Both the position numbers and the translations under genes were made by a program. The notes beneath the pieces are model-generated. The model ran no database searches, was not told where the DNA came from, and saw only the letters and a list, made by a program, of their open reading frames with translations. 64,000 nucleotides of DNA from Hyphomicrobiales bacterium (GTDB lineage: Bacteria; Pseudomonadota; Alphaproteobacteria; Rhizobiales; Xanthobacteraceae), in contig JAFKKG010000013.1 of NCBI GenBank assembly GCA_017305715.1, positions 124,001 to 188,000 on the forward strand. The letters run 5' to 3'. Below, one piece after another: positions 50,181 through 58,660 of this stretch (positions are counted from its first letter, which is position 1; each line of letters begins with the position of its first letter).

Positions 50181-51419
50181 ATGACTTCAGATTCGCGGCA
50201 CCCCAAGGCCGAGGCGCCGATGCTGCTCAGTGGCATGCGCCTTCTGAGTTTCTGCCATTACCTTCAGGGTCCGGCGGCCGCACAATACCTGGCGGATATG
50301 GGGGCGGACGTCATCAAGGTTGAGCCGATGAAAGGCGCATTCGAGCGGCACTGGTCAGGCGCGAGCACTTTCGTCGATGGCGTCAGTGCATTTTTTGTCT
50401 CAGCCAACCGCAACAAGCGGAGCCTGGCGCTCGATCTGAAGCATCCCGAGGCGCGGACCGTGCTCGAACGTCTCATCCAGTCGGCGGATGTGCTGTTGGA
50501 GAATTACCGGCCGGGCGTCATGCAGCGGCTCGGTCTCGGTTATGAGGACGTGAAGGCGATCAATCCCGCCATCATCTATGCGTCGGCATCCGGCTTTGGC
50601 AGCGATGGCCCGGCGCGGGATCGGCCGGGTCAGGACCTGCTGATCCAGGCGCGTTCCGGTCTCATCGCAGCGACCGGGGCCACTCCGACCGGAATTGGCT
50701 GCGCCGCCGTCGATCAGCACGGCGCGGCCCTTCTCGCGATGGGAATTGCAGCGGCCTATTCGCATAAGCTCGCGACAGGGCAGGGAACGCTGGTCGAAGG
50801 CAGCCTCTTCAATGCCGGCATCGACATGCAGACCGAGGCGCTGACTCTCTATTACAGCGGCGGCTACACCAATGAGCGTTTCCAGCGCGAAGGACATCTC
50901 GTGACATGGTTTCACGAGGCGCCCTATGGCGTCTATCGCATCGCCGATTGCGCCGTCGCTATCTCGCTCAATCCGGTCCGGCGGCTGGGAGAGGCGCTCG
51001 ACAATCCGCGTCTGACGGCCCTCGCGGATCTCGACGCTTACCAGGAGCGTGATCGGATCGCGGCGGCGGTCGCCGAGGAACTGGCGCCGCTACGGTTCGC
51101 CGATATCGCGCCGCGCTTCGAGCAGCACGGCGTGTGGTACGAGCGCGTCCAGACCTATGACGAGCTCCGCCACGATCCGCAGGCGGTTCACAACGGTATC
51201 TTCGAAACGATTCCGGTGCGCGAAGGGCAGGCGGTCATCGTCAAGCACCCGCTCAAATACAACGGCGATGTTCCGCCCGTGCGCAGCCTGCCGCCCGAAG
51301 CCGGCGAACAGACCGCCGAAATCCTGAAATCTCTCGGCTTCACCGCCGCGGAAATTGAACGGTTGAAGACGAACCGGGTCGTGTTCTCCCACAGCACCGA
51401 AGAAGGAAAAGTCACATGA
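50181..51419 (+). CDS. CaiB/BaiF-type (class III) CoA-transferase
   Basis: 412 residues of the intertwined-ring CoA-transferase family: LSFCHYLQGPAAAQYLADMG, ADVIKVEPMKGAFERHWSG, ANRNKRSLALDLKHPEARTV, LLENYRPGVMQRLGLGYEDV, and the region with the catalytic Asp, RPGQDLLIQARSGL. It moves CoA between carboxylic acids, activating the substrate. ATG 50181 follows AGGAGAACG; an earlier in-frame ATG at 50139 lies within the operator region. It overlaps the MaoC start by four bases. Confidence 0.9.
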   Translation: MTSDSRHPKAEAPMLLSGMRLLSFCHYLQGPAAAQYLADMGADVIKVEPMKGAFERHWSGASTFVDGVSAFFVSANRNKRSLALDLKHPEARTVLERLIQSADVLLENYRPGVMQRLGLGYEDVKAINPAIIYASASGFGSDGPARDRPGQDLLIQARSGLIAATGATPTGIGCAAVDQHGAALLAMGIAAAYSHKLATGQGTLVEGSLFNAGIDMQTEALTLYYSGGYTNERFQREGHLVTWFHEAPYGVYRIADCAVAISLNPVRRLGEALDNPRLTALADLDAYQERDRIAAAVAEELAPLRFADIAPRFEQHGVWYERVQTYDELRHDPQAVHNGIFETIPVREGQAVIVKHPLKYNGDVPPVRSLPPEAGEQTAEILKSLGFTAAEIERLKTNRVVFSHSTEEGKVT

Positions 51420-51877
51420 AAGCCATGTACGCAGAGATCGGCGACCAGGTTCGCTTCGCCAAAACCGTCGGCGAAACCGATATCTACATGTTCTCTGGGA
51501 TTACCGGGGATTTCTCGGGCAATCACGTCAATGAGGAATTCATGCGCACGTCCGCCTTCGGCGCGCGCATCGCTCATGGCGCGCTGATGGTCGGTTACAT
51601 GTCCACCTGTTCCACGATGCTGATCGACCGCAGCCTTGAAAAGGGTATTGATTCCACGCCGGTGTCTCTCGGCTACGACCGCGTGCGTTTCATCGCGCCG
51701 GTCTTCATTGGCGACACCATCACTGCGACCTATACGATCGCCGAGGTGGAGCCGGAGCGCCGGCGTACGCGTGCCAAGGTCGAAGTGACCAACCAGCGCG
51801 GTGAAGTCGTCGCGGTGGCTGAGCACATCCTCAAATGGGTCCAGCGTGTCGAAGGCGCGGCAAAGGTGGCCGTGTGA
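51416..51877 (+). CDS. MaoC-like (hot-dog) enoyl-CoA hydratase
   Basis: 153 residues, the size of single-domain (R)-specific hydratases. The catalytic motif is FSGITGDFSGNHVNEEFM, with Asp and His in the hydratase-2 positions, followed by AFGARIAHGALMVGYMS. The C-terminal strands (GYDRVRFIAPVFIGDTITAT) complete the hot-dog fold. It hydrates the enoyl-CoA made by the acyl-CoA dehydrogenase. The gene overlaps both neighbours, so translation is coupled. Confidence 0.88.
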   Translation: MKAMYAEIGDQVRFAKTVGETDIYMFSGITGDFSGNHVNEEFMRTSAFGARIAHGALMVGYMSTCSTMLIDRSLEKGIDSTPVSLGYDRVRFIAPVFIGDTITATYTIAEVEPERRRTRAKVEVTNQRGEVVAVAEHILKWVQRVEGAAKVAV

Positions 51878-53064
51878 ACCCAACGGTACTCGATTTCCGC
51901 GCGGCTCTTGCCAACAGCCTGCCCTCCGACGCGGCCCAAGCGTGTCTCGCCGGCAGGGTCTGGCGGCCGGAGGTTGCCGGGCCCTCGGTGGTGGTCATCC
52001 GGCCCGAGGGCGTGTTCGATGTCACGGCCAACATGTCCACAATGCGGGACCTGTGCGAGTTGCCTGATCCCGCAGGTGCGCTCCGCGCCGCGTCCGGAGA
52101 GATGGTCGGTTCGTTCGACGCCATCCTCGCGAACACGCCGCCTGAGGTACGGGATACGTCGCGTCCCTGGTTCCTCGCCCCCATCGACCTTCAGGCCATC
52201 AAGGCAACGGGCGTGACCTTCATCGCCTCGCTCCTGGAGCGTGTGATCGAGGAACGTGCCCGCGGCAACCCGGCCGAGGCCGCGGCGATCCGTGGTGATT
52301 TGCAGCGTGTGGTGGGCAACGATTTTGCCAATCTTCGGCCCGGTTCTGAAGAAGCCAGACGGACAAAGGAGGTGCTGTTGGCGCGGGGCGCCTGGAGCCA
52401 GTATCTGGAAGTCGGGATCGGTCCTGACGCGGAGTTGTTCACCAAGGCGCCGTCCATGGCGGCCGTCGGGAGCGGCATGGATGTCGGGGTTCATCCCAAG
52501 TCGACCTGGAACAACCCGGAGCCCGAGGCAGTTCTCGCGATCGCTTCCACGGGGCGGATCGTCGGAGCGATGCTCGGTAATGACGTTAATCTGCGCGATG
52601 TGGAAGGCCGCTCGGCGCTTCTGCTCGGCCGGGCAAAGGACAACAATGCCTCCTGCTCAGTCGGCCCTCTGCTACGGCTGTTCGACGGCGGCTTCTCGCT
52701 CGATGACGTTCGCCGCATGGATATTGCACTCACCGTCCGGGGCGAGGACGGATTTGTGCTGGAGGACACCTCCTCCATCGCCTGCATCAGCCGTGATCCG
52801 GCGGACATCGCCTCGCAGATGATCGGGCCCCATCATCAGTATCCGGACGGCGTCGTGCTGTTCCTCGGCACCATGTTCACGCCGGTTAAAGACCGGAATG
52901 CCGTCGATCAGGGCTTCACCCACAAGAGCGGGGACCTCGTGGAAATATCCTCCGCGCAACTCGGCCGGCTGGTGAATCGGGTGCGCGATACGGATCTCTG
53001 CGAGCCCTGGACTTTCGGTACCGGCGCGCTGATGCGCAACCTTGCGGGGCGTGGCTTTCTCTAA
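51874..53064 (+). CDS. FAH-family protein, resembling 2-keto-3-deoxy-xylonate dehydratase
   Basis: 396 residues from GTG 51874. The C-terminal half carries a fumarylacetoacetate-hydrolase-type fold with STWNNPEPEAVLAIASTGRI, GAMLGNDVNLRDVEGRSALL, AKDNNASCSVGPLLRLFDGG and HHQYPDGVVLFLGTMF. This longer form matches, from memory, the XylX/2-keto-3-deoxy-D-xylonate dehydratase branch rather than true FAH hydrolases. It probably dehydrates a 2-keto-3-deoxy sugar acid. Last gene of the LacI-linked operon; it overlaps the MaoC stop. Confidence 0.85.
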   Translation: MNPTVLDFRAALANSLPSDAAQACLAGRVWRPEVAGPSVVVIRPEGVFDVTANMSTMRDLCELPDPAGALRAASGEMVGSFDAILANTPPEVRDTSRPWFLAPIDLQAIKATGVTFIASLLERVIEERARGNPAEAAAIRGDLQRVVGNDFANLRPGSEEARRTKEVLLARGAWSQYLEVGIGPDAELFTKAPSMAAVGSGMDVGVHPKSTWNNPEPEAVLAIASTGRIVGAMLGNDVNLRDVEGRSALLLGRAKDNNASCSVGPLLRLFDGGFSLDDVRRMDIALTVRGEDGFVLEDTSSIACISRDPADIASQMIGPHHQYPDGVVLFLGTMFTPVKDRNAVDQGFTHKSGDLVEISSAQLGRLVNRVRDTDLCEPWTFGTGALMRNLAGRGFL

Positions 53065-53510
53065 CGGACTGATCGGCGCGAAAATAACTTGTTGGACGGC
53101 GCCGCTCCGTTCCATCGCGTGCATCGACGGGCGTCATGTCGCGGTCGGGGCTATCGAGCCACGGTTCTTCCGGGCCCTTGTCATCGGACCGGGGCTGGAC
53201 CCCGGCCGCGGTCGATCAGCGCGACCGGGTCAGATGGGCGGATGTCTCTCGGCTGTTCGCAGATCGCCTTGCGCGCGGGACACCCAACGAATGGGCTGAG
53301 CATTTCGAGGAAACGGACGCCTGTGTCACGCCGGTGCTGACGATGCCGGAAGCGATCCGCCATCAGAGCCACGCCAGCCGTTCCGCTGATGTCGAATTCG
53401 AACGGATGGTTCATCCGTCGGCCGTACCGCGCTTCCTCCATCGCCCGCCAAGCCGTTTCACGCCATGCGTTGCGCCAGTTGGCTTCAGCTGCGGTATGAA
53501 TTCCGGGAGC
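53065..53510 (+). pseudogene. C-terminal remnant of a CaiB-type CoA-transferase / racemase
   Basis: Two frames together spell the end of an alpha-methylacyl-CoA-racemase-like protein: CIDGRHVAVGAIEPRFFRAL in one, then (shift near 53190) DRVRWADVSRLFADRLARGT, EHFEETDACVTPVLTMPEAI, and RFLHRPP. No N-terminal part is present. It lies between the LacI- and TetR-controlled blocks; no intact gene is seen in 53065-53666. Confidence 0.7.
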
Positions 53511-53614
53511 AGCGGCCGAAATGCAGCGGGCAGGTGGAAATGCGGCGGACACCCGGGCCAAGGCACGAGCCCGACCGCCGCATTGTGTGATCCGGAGCGC
53601 CGCAAAATTAAAGC

Positions 53615-53661
53615 TTGACCAGAGGCGATCGCTGTTATTTATAGACCGAACGATCGGACTA
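53615..53661 (+). promoter_or_regulatory. Promoter with TetR operator before the Rieske oxygenase
   Basis: -35 TTGACC (53615-53620), 17-bp spacer, -10 TTTATA (53638-53643), followed by TAGACCGAACGATCGGACTA (53642-53661; 16 of 20 positions symmetric, with only A/T swaps breaking it). The operator covers the expected start site, five bases before the ATG at 53667. Similar sites occur at 57067 and 58550. Confidence 0.72.
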
Positions 53662-53666
53662 AGAAA

Positions 53667-54932
53667 ATGACAGCAGCCATTGCCCCATCTTCCTTGATCG
53701 ACTATCGCGCCCTCATCGAGCCGACGAGGGTCAACAGCCGGCTTTATCACGATCCCAAGATCTTCGAGCAGGAGCTCGAACGCATCTGGTACCGCAGTTG
53801 GGTCTATGTCGGGCATGTCAGCGAGGTGCCCAACCGGAACGACTATGTCACCAAGTCGATCGGGCCAACGCCGGTCTTGCTGGTTCACGATCGGACCGGG
53901 CAGATATCGCTGTTGCTCAACAAATGTCCGCATCGTGGCAATCAGCTCTGCGCTTACCGTGAGGGTAATCGCAGCACGTTCACGTGCCCTTATCATTCGT
54001 GGACGTTCAGCAATACCGGCGAACTGGCGGGCTACGCCTATGCCGACGGCTACGAAGGGTCCGACAAGAGCAAGTTTGCGCTCGGGCGGGTGCCGCGCAT
54101 CGGCATCTATCGCGGCTTCGTGTTCGGTTCGTTCGCCACCGAAGGTCCCTCGATCGAGGAGTATCTCGGGGGCGCCAAGGCCTCGATTGACCAGTTGCTG
54201 GCGAATTCACCCGAGGGCGAGCTGGAGTTGACGGCCGGCTTTCTCCAGCATCGCACCAAGGCGAACTGGAAGTTCATGCTGGAGAACGAAACCGACGGAT
54301 ATCATCCGGCATTCGTCCATAGCTCGGTCTTCCAGGTGACGGACAGCGGTATCGGAAAGCTCTACGGTCCCCAATCGACCGCGCTGACGCGCGATTTCGG
54401 CAACGGCCATACCGAGTTCGACCTGAGGCCGGAATGGCGCCGGCTCGACAAGCCGCTTGCATGGTTCGGCACGACGGAGGAGAGGCTGCCTGACTACGCT
54501 AAGGCGATGCAGGCCAGCTACGGGCCGGAACGCGCGCGCCAGATCATGATCGACGGCTCGCCGCATGTCATGATCTTCCCGAATCTCTTTATCGCCGAGA
54601 TACAGTTGTTCGTGCTGCAGCCGATCGCCGTCGACGAGACGATCCAGCACGTCACGGCGCTGCAGTTCAAGGGTACGCCGGACTTCAACCGGCGCCTGCG
54701 GCAGCAGACGATGGGCTCGGTCGGCCCTGCCGGTCTCCTGCTCGCCGACGATACCGAGATGTATGAGCGCAACCATCGCGGTGCCCTCATCAATGATCCC
54801 GAGTGGCTCACCCTGAGCCGGGGCATCCATCGCGAACGGCGCGACGAGAACGATTATCTCGTCGGCCATTCGACCGACGAGGTGCCGCAGCGGGGAATCT
54901 GGCGTCATTACGCCCAACTGATGGCGGTGTGA
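53667..54932 (+). CDS. Aromatic-ring-hydroxylating (Rieske) oxygenase, large subunit
   Basis: 421 residues. Rieske [2Fe-2S] ligands are visible as CPHRG (Cys87, His89) and CPYHSW (Cys107, His110). The mononuclear iron site is NETDGYHPAFVH (bridging Asp210, His213, His218), with a likely third ligand near LLLADDTEMYER. The overall layout is that of the benzoate/biphenyl-type alpha subunit. It dioxygenates an aromatic (probably carboxylated) substrate, drawing electrons through a reductase not encoded nearby. The small subunit follows 4 bp later. Confidence 0.93.
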   Translation: MTAAIAPSSLIDYRALIEPTRVNSRLYHDPKIFEQELERIWYRSWVYVGHVSEVPNRNDYVTKSIGPTPVLLVHDRTGQISLLLNKCPHRGNQLCAYREGNRSTFTCPYHSWTFSNTGELAGYAYADGYEGSDKSKFALGRVPRIGIYRGFVFGSFATEGPSIEEYLGGAKASIDQLLANSPEGELELTAGFLQHRTKANWKFMLENETDGYHPAFVHSSVFQVTDSGIGKLYGPQSTALTRDFGNGHTEFDLRPEWRRLDKPLAWFGTTEERLPDYAKAMQASYGPERARQIMIDGSPHVMIFPNLFIAEIQLFVLQPIAVDETIQHVTALQFKGTPDFNRRLRQQTMGSVGPAGLLLADDTEMYERNHRGALINDPEWLTLSRGIHRERRDENDYLVGHSTDEVPQRGIWRHYAQLMAV

Positions 54933-54936
54933 GGCT

Positions 54937-55455
54937 GTGACGAACCGGCAAGAAATCCTCACGGCCCAACCTCGAGCGGCGAGGGCAGGCGAACTTCTCG
55001 GGCATGTCGAGCAGTTCCTGTTTCTGGAGGCACGGCTCCAGGACACGCATGCCTATGACGAATGGGAAGCGCTCTGGACCGATGATGCGATCTACTGGGT
55101 GCCCGCGAACGGCGCCACCGACCCCGAAACCCGGATGTCGATCATCTACGACAATCGCTCGCGGATCCGGGTGAGGATCAATCAGCTCAAAACCGGCAGG
55201 CACCACACGCAGACGCCGCGATCAGAGCTTGCCCGTATCGTTTCCAACGTAGAGCTGCTGAACCGGGTCGGGGATGAGATCGACGTGCGCGCGAACGTCT
55301 TCATCTTCGAGGACAGCCTGCGTGGCGAGACGATGTGGGCGGCGCGGAACGAATATCGCCTGCGGATGCAGGGGGACGACTTCAAGATGGTCCGCAAGAA
55401 GGTGTCGCTGGTGAACAGCCATAAGCCGATCTTCACGCTGTCCTTCCTGGTGTAG
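54937..55455 (+). CDS. Aromatic-ring-hydroxylating dioxygenase, small subunit
   Basis: 172 residues, the size of a beta subunit of Rieske dioxygenases, with the SnoaL-like fold (VEQFLFLEARLQDTHAYDEW, DDAIYWVPANGATDPETRMS, HHTQTPRSELARIVSNVELL). It stabilises the alpha subunit and has no redox centre. GTG 54937 starts 4 bp after the alpha stop. No ferredoxin or reductase gene is seen in the operon. Confidence 0.9.
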   Translation: MTNRQEILTAQPRAARAGELLGHVEQFLFLEARLQDTHAYDEWEALWTDDAIYWVPANGATDPETRMSIIYDNRSRIRVRINQLKTGRHHTQTPRSELARIVSNVELLNRVGDEIDVRANVFIFEDSLRGETMWAARNEYRLRMQGDDFKMVRKKVSLVNSHKPIFTLSFLV

Positions 55456-55473
55456 AAGGAGCGCGAGCCGCAA

Positions 55474-56304
55474 ATGACTTCCCGCATCGAGACCGACATG
55501 CCCGAGAACTGGATGGCCGAAGGCCCCGTGCTGCTCAGTTACCGCCAACATGTCGCAACCCTGACACTCAATCGACCTGAAGCCTCCAATGGCATGAACA
55601 TCGCGCTGATGCGTTCGCTCCACGAGGCTGTGATGCGCTGTCACGCCGACCCGCGCGTGCGCGTGGTGCACCTGCGCGGCAATGGCCCGAACTTCTGCGG
55701 CGGCGGCGACGTTCGCGAATTTGCGTCGAAGGGCGAGCGGCTGGGCGACTTTCTGCGGGAAGTCACCGCCTATCTGCAGATGGCGGTCGGCGCATTGATC
55801 CGCCTGAACAGCATCGTCGTGGCCGAGGTCCACGGCTTTGCCGCGGGCGGGGGCGGGCTCGGTCTCGTGTGCGCGTCCGATATCGTGATCGCAGGCAAGT
55901 CGGCCAGGTTTCTCGCCGGCGCAACCCGGGTCGGCATGGCACCGGATGGTGGCGCTTCGGTCATTCTGTCGCGGCTGGTGGGATTCCGTCGCGCCGCGGA
56001 CATTGTCCTTTCCAACCGGATCGTGGCGGCGGACGAGGCGCTCGCCATCGGCCTGGTCACCAGATTGGCGGAGGACGACGATCTGGCGGAGGAGGCGCGC
56101 AATTCCGTGCTGCGTTTTGCCAACGGCGCGCCCCTGGCGACAGCCGCCGCAAAACGCCTGCTGTGGACCGGCCTCGGCATCGGGGTCGAATCCTGCCTGC
56201 CGGAAGAGGCGCGGACGGTCGCGGAGCTTTCGGCCACCGCCGATGCGCGCGAGGGGCTCGCCGCCGTGATTGAAAAGCGGGCTCCGCTGTTTACCGGATC
56301 CTGA
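55474..56304 (+). CDS. Crotonase-family protein, PaaG-like (hydratase Glu residues absent)
   Basis: 276 residues of the crotonase fold with the oxyanion hole NFCGGGDVREFAS and the turn HGFAAGGGGLGLVCASD. Both Glu residues of classical hydratases are missing (GGGGLGLV instead of GGGxEL, and LAGATRVGMAPDGG instead of a PE-containing loop). The Asp in APDGG matches the catalytic Asp of PaaG-type isomerases (CPDSGG), so an isomerase role on an aromatic or ring-opened CoA ester is likelier. It follows the small subunit by 18 bp. Confidence 0.85.
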   Translation: MTSRIETDMPENWMAEGPVLLSYRQHVATLTLNRPEASNGMNIALMRSLHEAVMRCHADPRVRVVHLRGNGPNFCGGGDVREFASKGERLGDFLREVTAYLQMAVGALIRLNSIVVAEVHGFAAGGGGLGLVCASDIVIAGKSARFLAGATRVGMAPDGGASVILSRLVGFRRAADIVLSNRIVAADEALAIGLVTRLAEDDDLAEEARNSVLRFANGAPLATAAAKRLLWTGLGIGVESCLPEEARTVAELSATADAREGLAAVIEKRAPLFTGS

Positions 56305-56354
56305 CTCGTGGAGACGAGAAACCCGCCTGTGACCGCGGCCCCAGGGCATTATCG

Positions 56355-56442
56355 GTTCTGATTGAATCGAAACCGAAGCTCTAGATTCCTGTTTGACGCA
56401 TTTTCCTTACGCGAACCGGTATCGATTTCGCTCGAAAACGCT
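56355..56442. repeat. Interspersed repeat (Bradyrhizobium type) at the end of the Rieske operon
   Basis: The stretch with TTCTGATTGAATCGAAACCG, then GCTCTAGATTCCTG and GCGAACCGGTATCGATTTCG matches, from memory, a family of short dispersed repeats in Bradyrhizobium. It lies between convergent stops (56304 and 56447). Ends are approximate. Confidence 0.6.
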
Positions 56443-56446
56443 CTCG

Positions 56447-57049
56447 TCAGAATACCTTGGATTTCATGTAGCCGTCGAGAAACAGGCTGACGGCACGGTC
56501 GGCCAGTTCCGTCGGCAGCACGCGTCCATCCGGCTGAAACCAGGTGTAGGTCCAGTTGATCATTCCGAAGAACAGCATCGCATCGACGTGCGCGCTTGAT
56601 TCGTTCTTGCCGCGATCCGGCCGTAGCTTGGTGAGGATATCGGTAACCACCTGGATCAGCTGTCGCTGCTTCCTGACGACATCCTTGCGGACACCGGGCG
56701 GCAGGAATTCGAGACATGTCAGCATCACCGCATGCTTATCGCTGGATACCGCATAGACTTCCATGAAGAAGCGTATCAGTCGCTTGAAGCGCGCGATGTC
56801 GTCCTCACGCCCGGAAAGAATATCGGTGCAGCCGGCGAGCAACCGATCCACATGCTCGGTCAGCATGAAGACGAGAATAGCCTCCTTCGACTCGAAATAA
56901 TGATACAGCCGGGACTTCGAGCATGCACATGCGGCGGCGATGTCGTTGATCGAAGTAGCCGCGTATCCGCGATGGGCAAAGAGGGAGGCAGCCTGTTTGA
57001 CGATCGATTCCTGAATATTGTCGTAATCTGGAGAGCGCGGTCTCGTCAC
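56447..57049 (-). CDS. TetR-family regulator of the aromatic-degradation block
   Basis: 200 residues from GTG 57049 (GGGAAAGC upstream). HTH at about 10-55 (IQESIVKQAASLFAHRGYAA, TSINDIAAACACSKSRLYHY, then FESKEAIL); the rest is a helical ligand domain (VDRLLAGCTDILSGREDDIA). A frame extension to 57247 covers its own promoter and is not used. Its promoter carries a palindrome at 57067-57086 that is shared with the Rieske promoter and the ligase/transporter region, so it probably senses the aromatic acid or its CoA ester and represses all three units. Confidence 0.88.
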   Translation of the reverse strand: MTRPRSPDYDNIQESIVKQAASLFAHRGYAATSINDIAAACACSKSRLYHYFESKEAILVFMLTEHVDRLLAGCTDILSGREDDIARFKRLIRFFMEVYAVSSDKHAVMLTCLEFLPPGVRKDVVRKQRQLIQVVTDILTKLRPDRGKNESSAHVDAMLFFGMINWTYTWFQPDGRVLPTELADRAVSLFLDGYMKSKVF

Positions 57050-57066
57050 AAGCTTTCCCGGTTGGG

Positions 57067-57113
57067 CCGATCGAACGGTCGAACTATATAGACTTACGTC
57101 CGTCGCGAAGCAA
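57067..57113 (-). promoter_or_regulatory. Promoter with operator of the TetR gene
   Basis: On the minus strand, -35 TTGCTT (57108-57113), 17-bp spacer, -10 TATATA (57085-57090), with the operator CCGATCGAACGGTCGAACTA (57067-57086, plus-strand orientation) directly downstream. It matches the Rieske-promoter site at 15 of 20 positions. Autoregulation inferred. Confidence 0.65.
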
Positions 57114-57137
57114 TCGGCCGGGCCGGATTTCGGGGTG

Positions 57138-58472
57138 TCACGAGGTCGTTTTCGGGGCTTCCGCGCGCGGCAGGACGCGCGTTGCTTTGGCTTCGTAGCG
57201 CGGCAAGGTGCCTTCCACGAAGCATTCGACTTCCGCATTGAAGCCAAGGCGCGCGCGAATCTCGCGGCGCACGTCGGCGATCAGATCCTCCTTGGGACGG
57301 TTGGCGCGGTGATCGGCCTCGATCGCCACGCACATGGAACCGATCGTCGTCTGCTGCTTGTCGACATAGATCTGCCAGGCCTCCTTCACGGTCCCAGGCG
57401 TTGCCGCGATGACGTCCTCGATCTGCGAAGGGAATACGATCACGCCCTTCACCTTGATCATGTCATCGGTGCGGCCGACGATACGCCCGATCTTGCGCAT
57501 TCCCCGGCGGCCCGACTTGCAATCGAACGGGTACGGCGACAATCGGACCAGATCGCGGGTGCGCCACCGTACGACGGGCGAGGCCTCGCGCTGCAGGGTC
57601 GTAACTACGATCTCGCCAACTTCGCCAGGGCCGACCGGCTTCAATGTCGTGGGATCCAGGATTTCGGTGATGATGGTGTCCTCGTTCACCAATTGCAGTT
57701 CATCGTCGGCATGCGTGAACGGGGTCGAGATCGCCAGGACCGGGCCGCCCGCTTCGGTGGTGCCATAAATGTTCTGGCTGACGAAACCGTCCGGCATCTC
57801 CGCCTCGAGCTGATTGCGGAATTCGGTCGAGACCGATTGCCCACCGAGGATGGCAAGCTTGATCGACCATTCCTTCCTGGGATCGATTCCTGCCTGCTTG
57901 GCGATCGTGATCAGCGACATCAGCCAGAGCGGCGACATCGAGGCAACATCGTAGCGGTGATCCCGCAGCCATTTGACCACCAGTTCGCCGCGACCCGGGC
58001 CGATCGGGAAACTGGTGCAGTCGATCGCGGCAAATCCGACGTCGAGCGCCGGTCCGCCGATCCACAGCCCGTAGCCATAGCCCTGATAAGCGCGCTGGCC
58101 GCGCTGCACGCCGGCCGCGGACAGGATTCGTGCCATCTGGTAGGGCAGGAGCCTGCCGTAGTCATTCTCCGTCATGCCAAACAAAACCGGCAGGCCGGTC
58201 GTTCCTGATGTCGCCATGAAGCGCCGGACAGACGACATCGGCGCCGTCAGGAACGGGAACGGATAGCGGCCATGCAGGGTGGTCTTGTCGAGGAACGGCG
58301 CGTTGGCCAGTCCGTCATCGGCCGCAAGGTCCGACGGCCGCATTCCGGTGGTAGCAAAATGGGCAGTCCAGTCGGGCTGTCCCTCGAGACGGCGGCCGAG
58401 TTCCGCCAGCCGCTCGCGCTGCAACGCCTGAATGGCGGGATAGTCGAGCCCTTCAATATCGACGTGAAGCAT
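57138..58472 (-). CDS. Phenylacetate-CoA-ligase-type AMP-forming acid-CoA ligase
   Basis: 444 residues of the PaaK-like branch of adenylate-forming enzymes. The phosphate loop is ATSGTTGLPVLFGMT, followed by QGYGYGLWIGG, the adenylate motif YGTTEAGGPVLAIS, RWRTRDLVRLSPYP and the hinge GRTDDMIKVKGV before a C-terminal subdomain. It activates an aromatic acid with ATP and CoA. Divergent from the binding-protein/ABC transporter operon, with the third operator copy between them, so uptake and activation are co-regulated. The acid could be a phenylacetate or benzoate derivative. Confidence 0.9.
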   Translation of the reverse strand: MLHVDIEGLDYPAIQALQRERLAELGRRLEGQPDWTAHFATTGMRPSDLAADDGLANAPFLDKTTLHGRYPFPFLTAPMSSVRRFMATSGTTGLPVLFGMTENDYGRLLPYQMARILSAAGVQRGQRAYQGYGYGLWIGGPALDVGFAAIDCTSFPIGPGRGELVVKWLRDHRYDVASMSPLWLMSLITIAKQAGIDPRKEWSIKLAILGGQSVSTEFRNQLEAEMPDGFVSQNIYGTTEAGGPVLAISTPFTHADDELQLVNEDTIITEILDPTTLKPVGPGEVGEIVVTTLQREASPVVRWRTRDLVRLSPYPFDCKSGRRGMRKIGRIVGRTDDMIKVKGVIVFPSQIEDVIAATPGTVKEAWQIYVDKQQTTIGSMCVAIEADHRANRPKEDLIADVRREIRARLGFNAEVECFVEGTLPRYEAKATRVLPRAEAPKTTS

Positions 58473-58549
58473 CCAAATCCTCCCTGATCAAACCAGTCTG
58501 ACGATCCCAAGAACGCCAAACCGCGATGCATCCGCATTTTTGTCTTTCT

Positions 58550-58569
58550 TAGTCCGACCGTTTGGTCTA
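58550..58569. promoter_or_regulatory. TetR-type operator between ligase and transporter genes
   Basis: TAGTCCGACCGTTTGGTCTA matches the reverse complement of the Rieske-promoter palindrome at 18 of 20 positions. It lies in the 188-bp gap between divergent genes starting at 58472 and 58661, where one repressor could block both directions. Confidence 0.7.
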
Positions 58570-58660
58570 AGTAAAGGAAATAAGAGGGATGGCCGTTCAA
58601 AGCGTCGCACCTTGAACAAGGCGGCTGGACGAACACCGGTGAAGAGTTTGGGAGGACTCA

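Noticed and set aside
57050-57247. N-terminal extension of the second TetR gene
   Set aside because: It would cover the promoter and the palindromic operator; the GTG at 57049 with GGGAAAGC upstream fits family length better.
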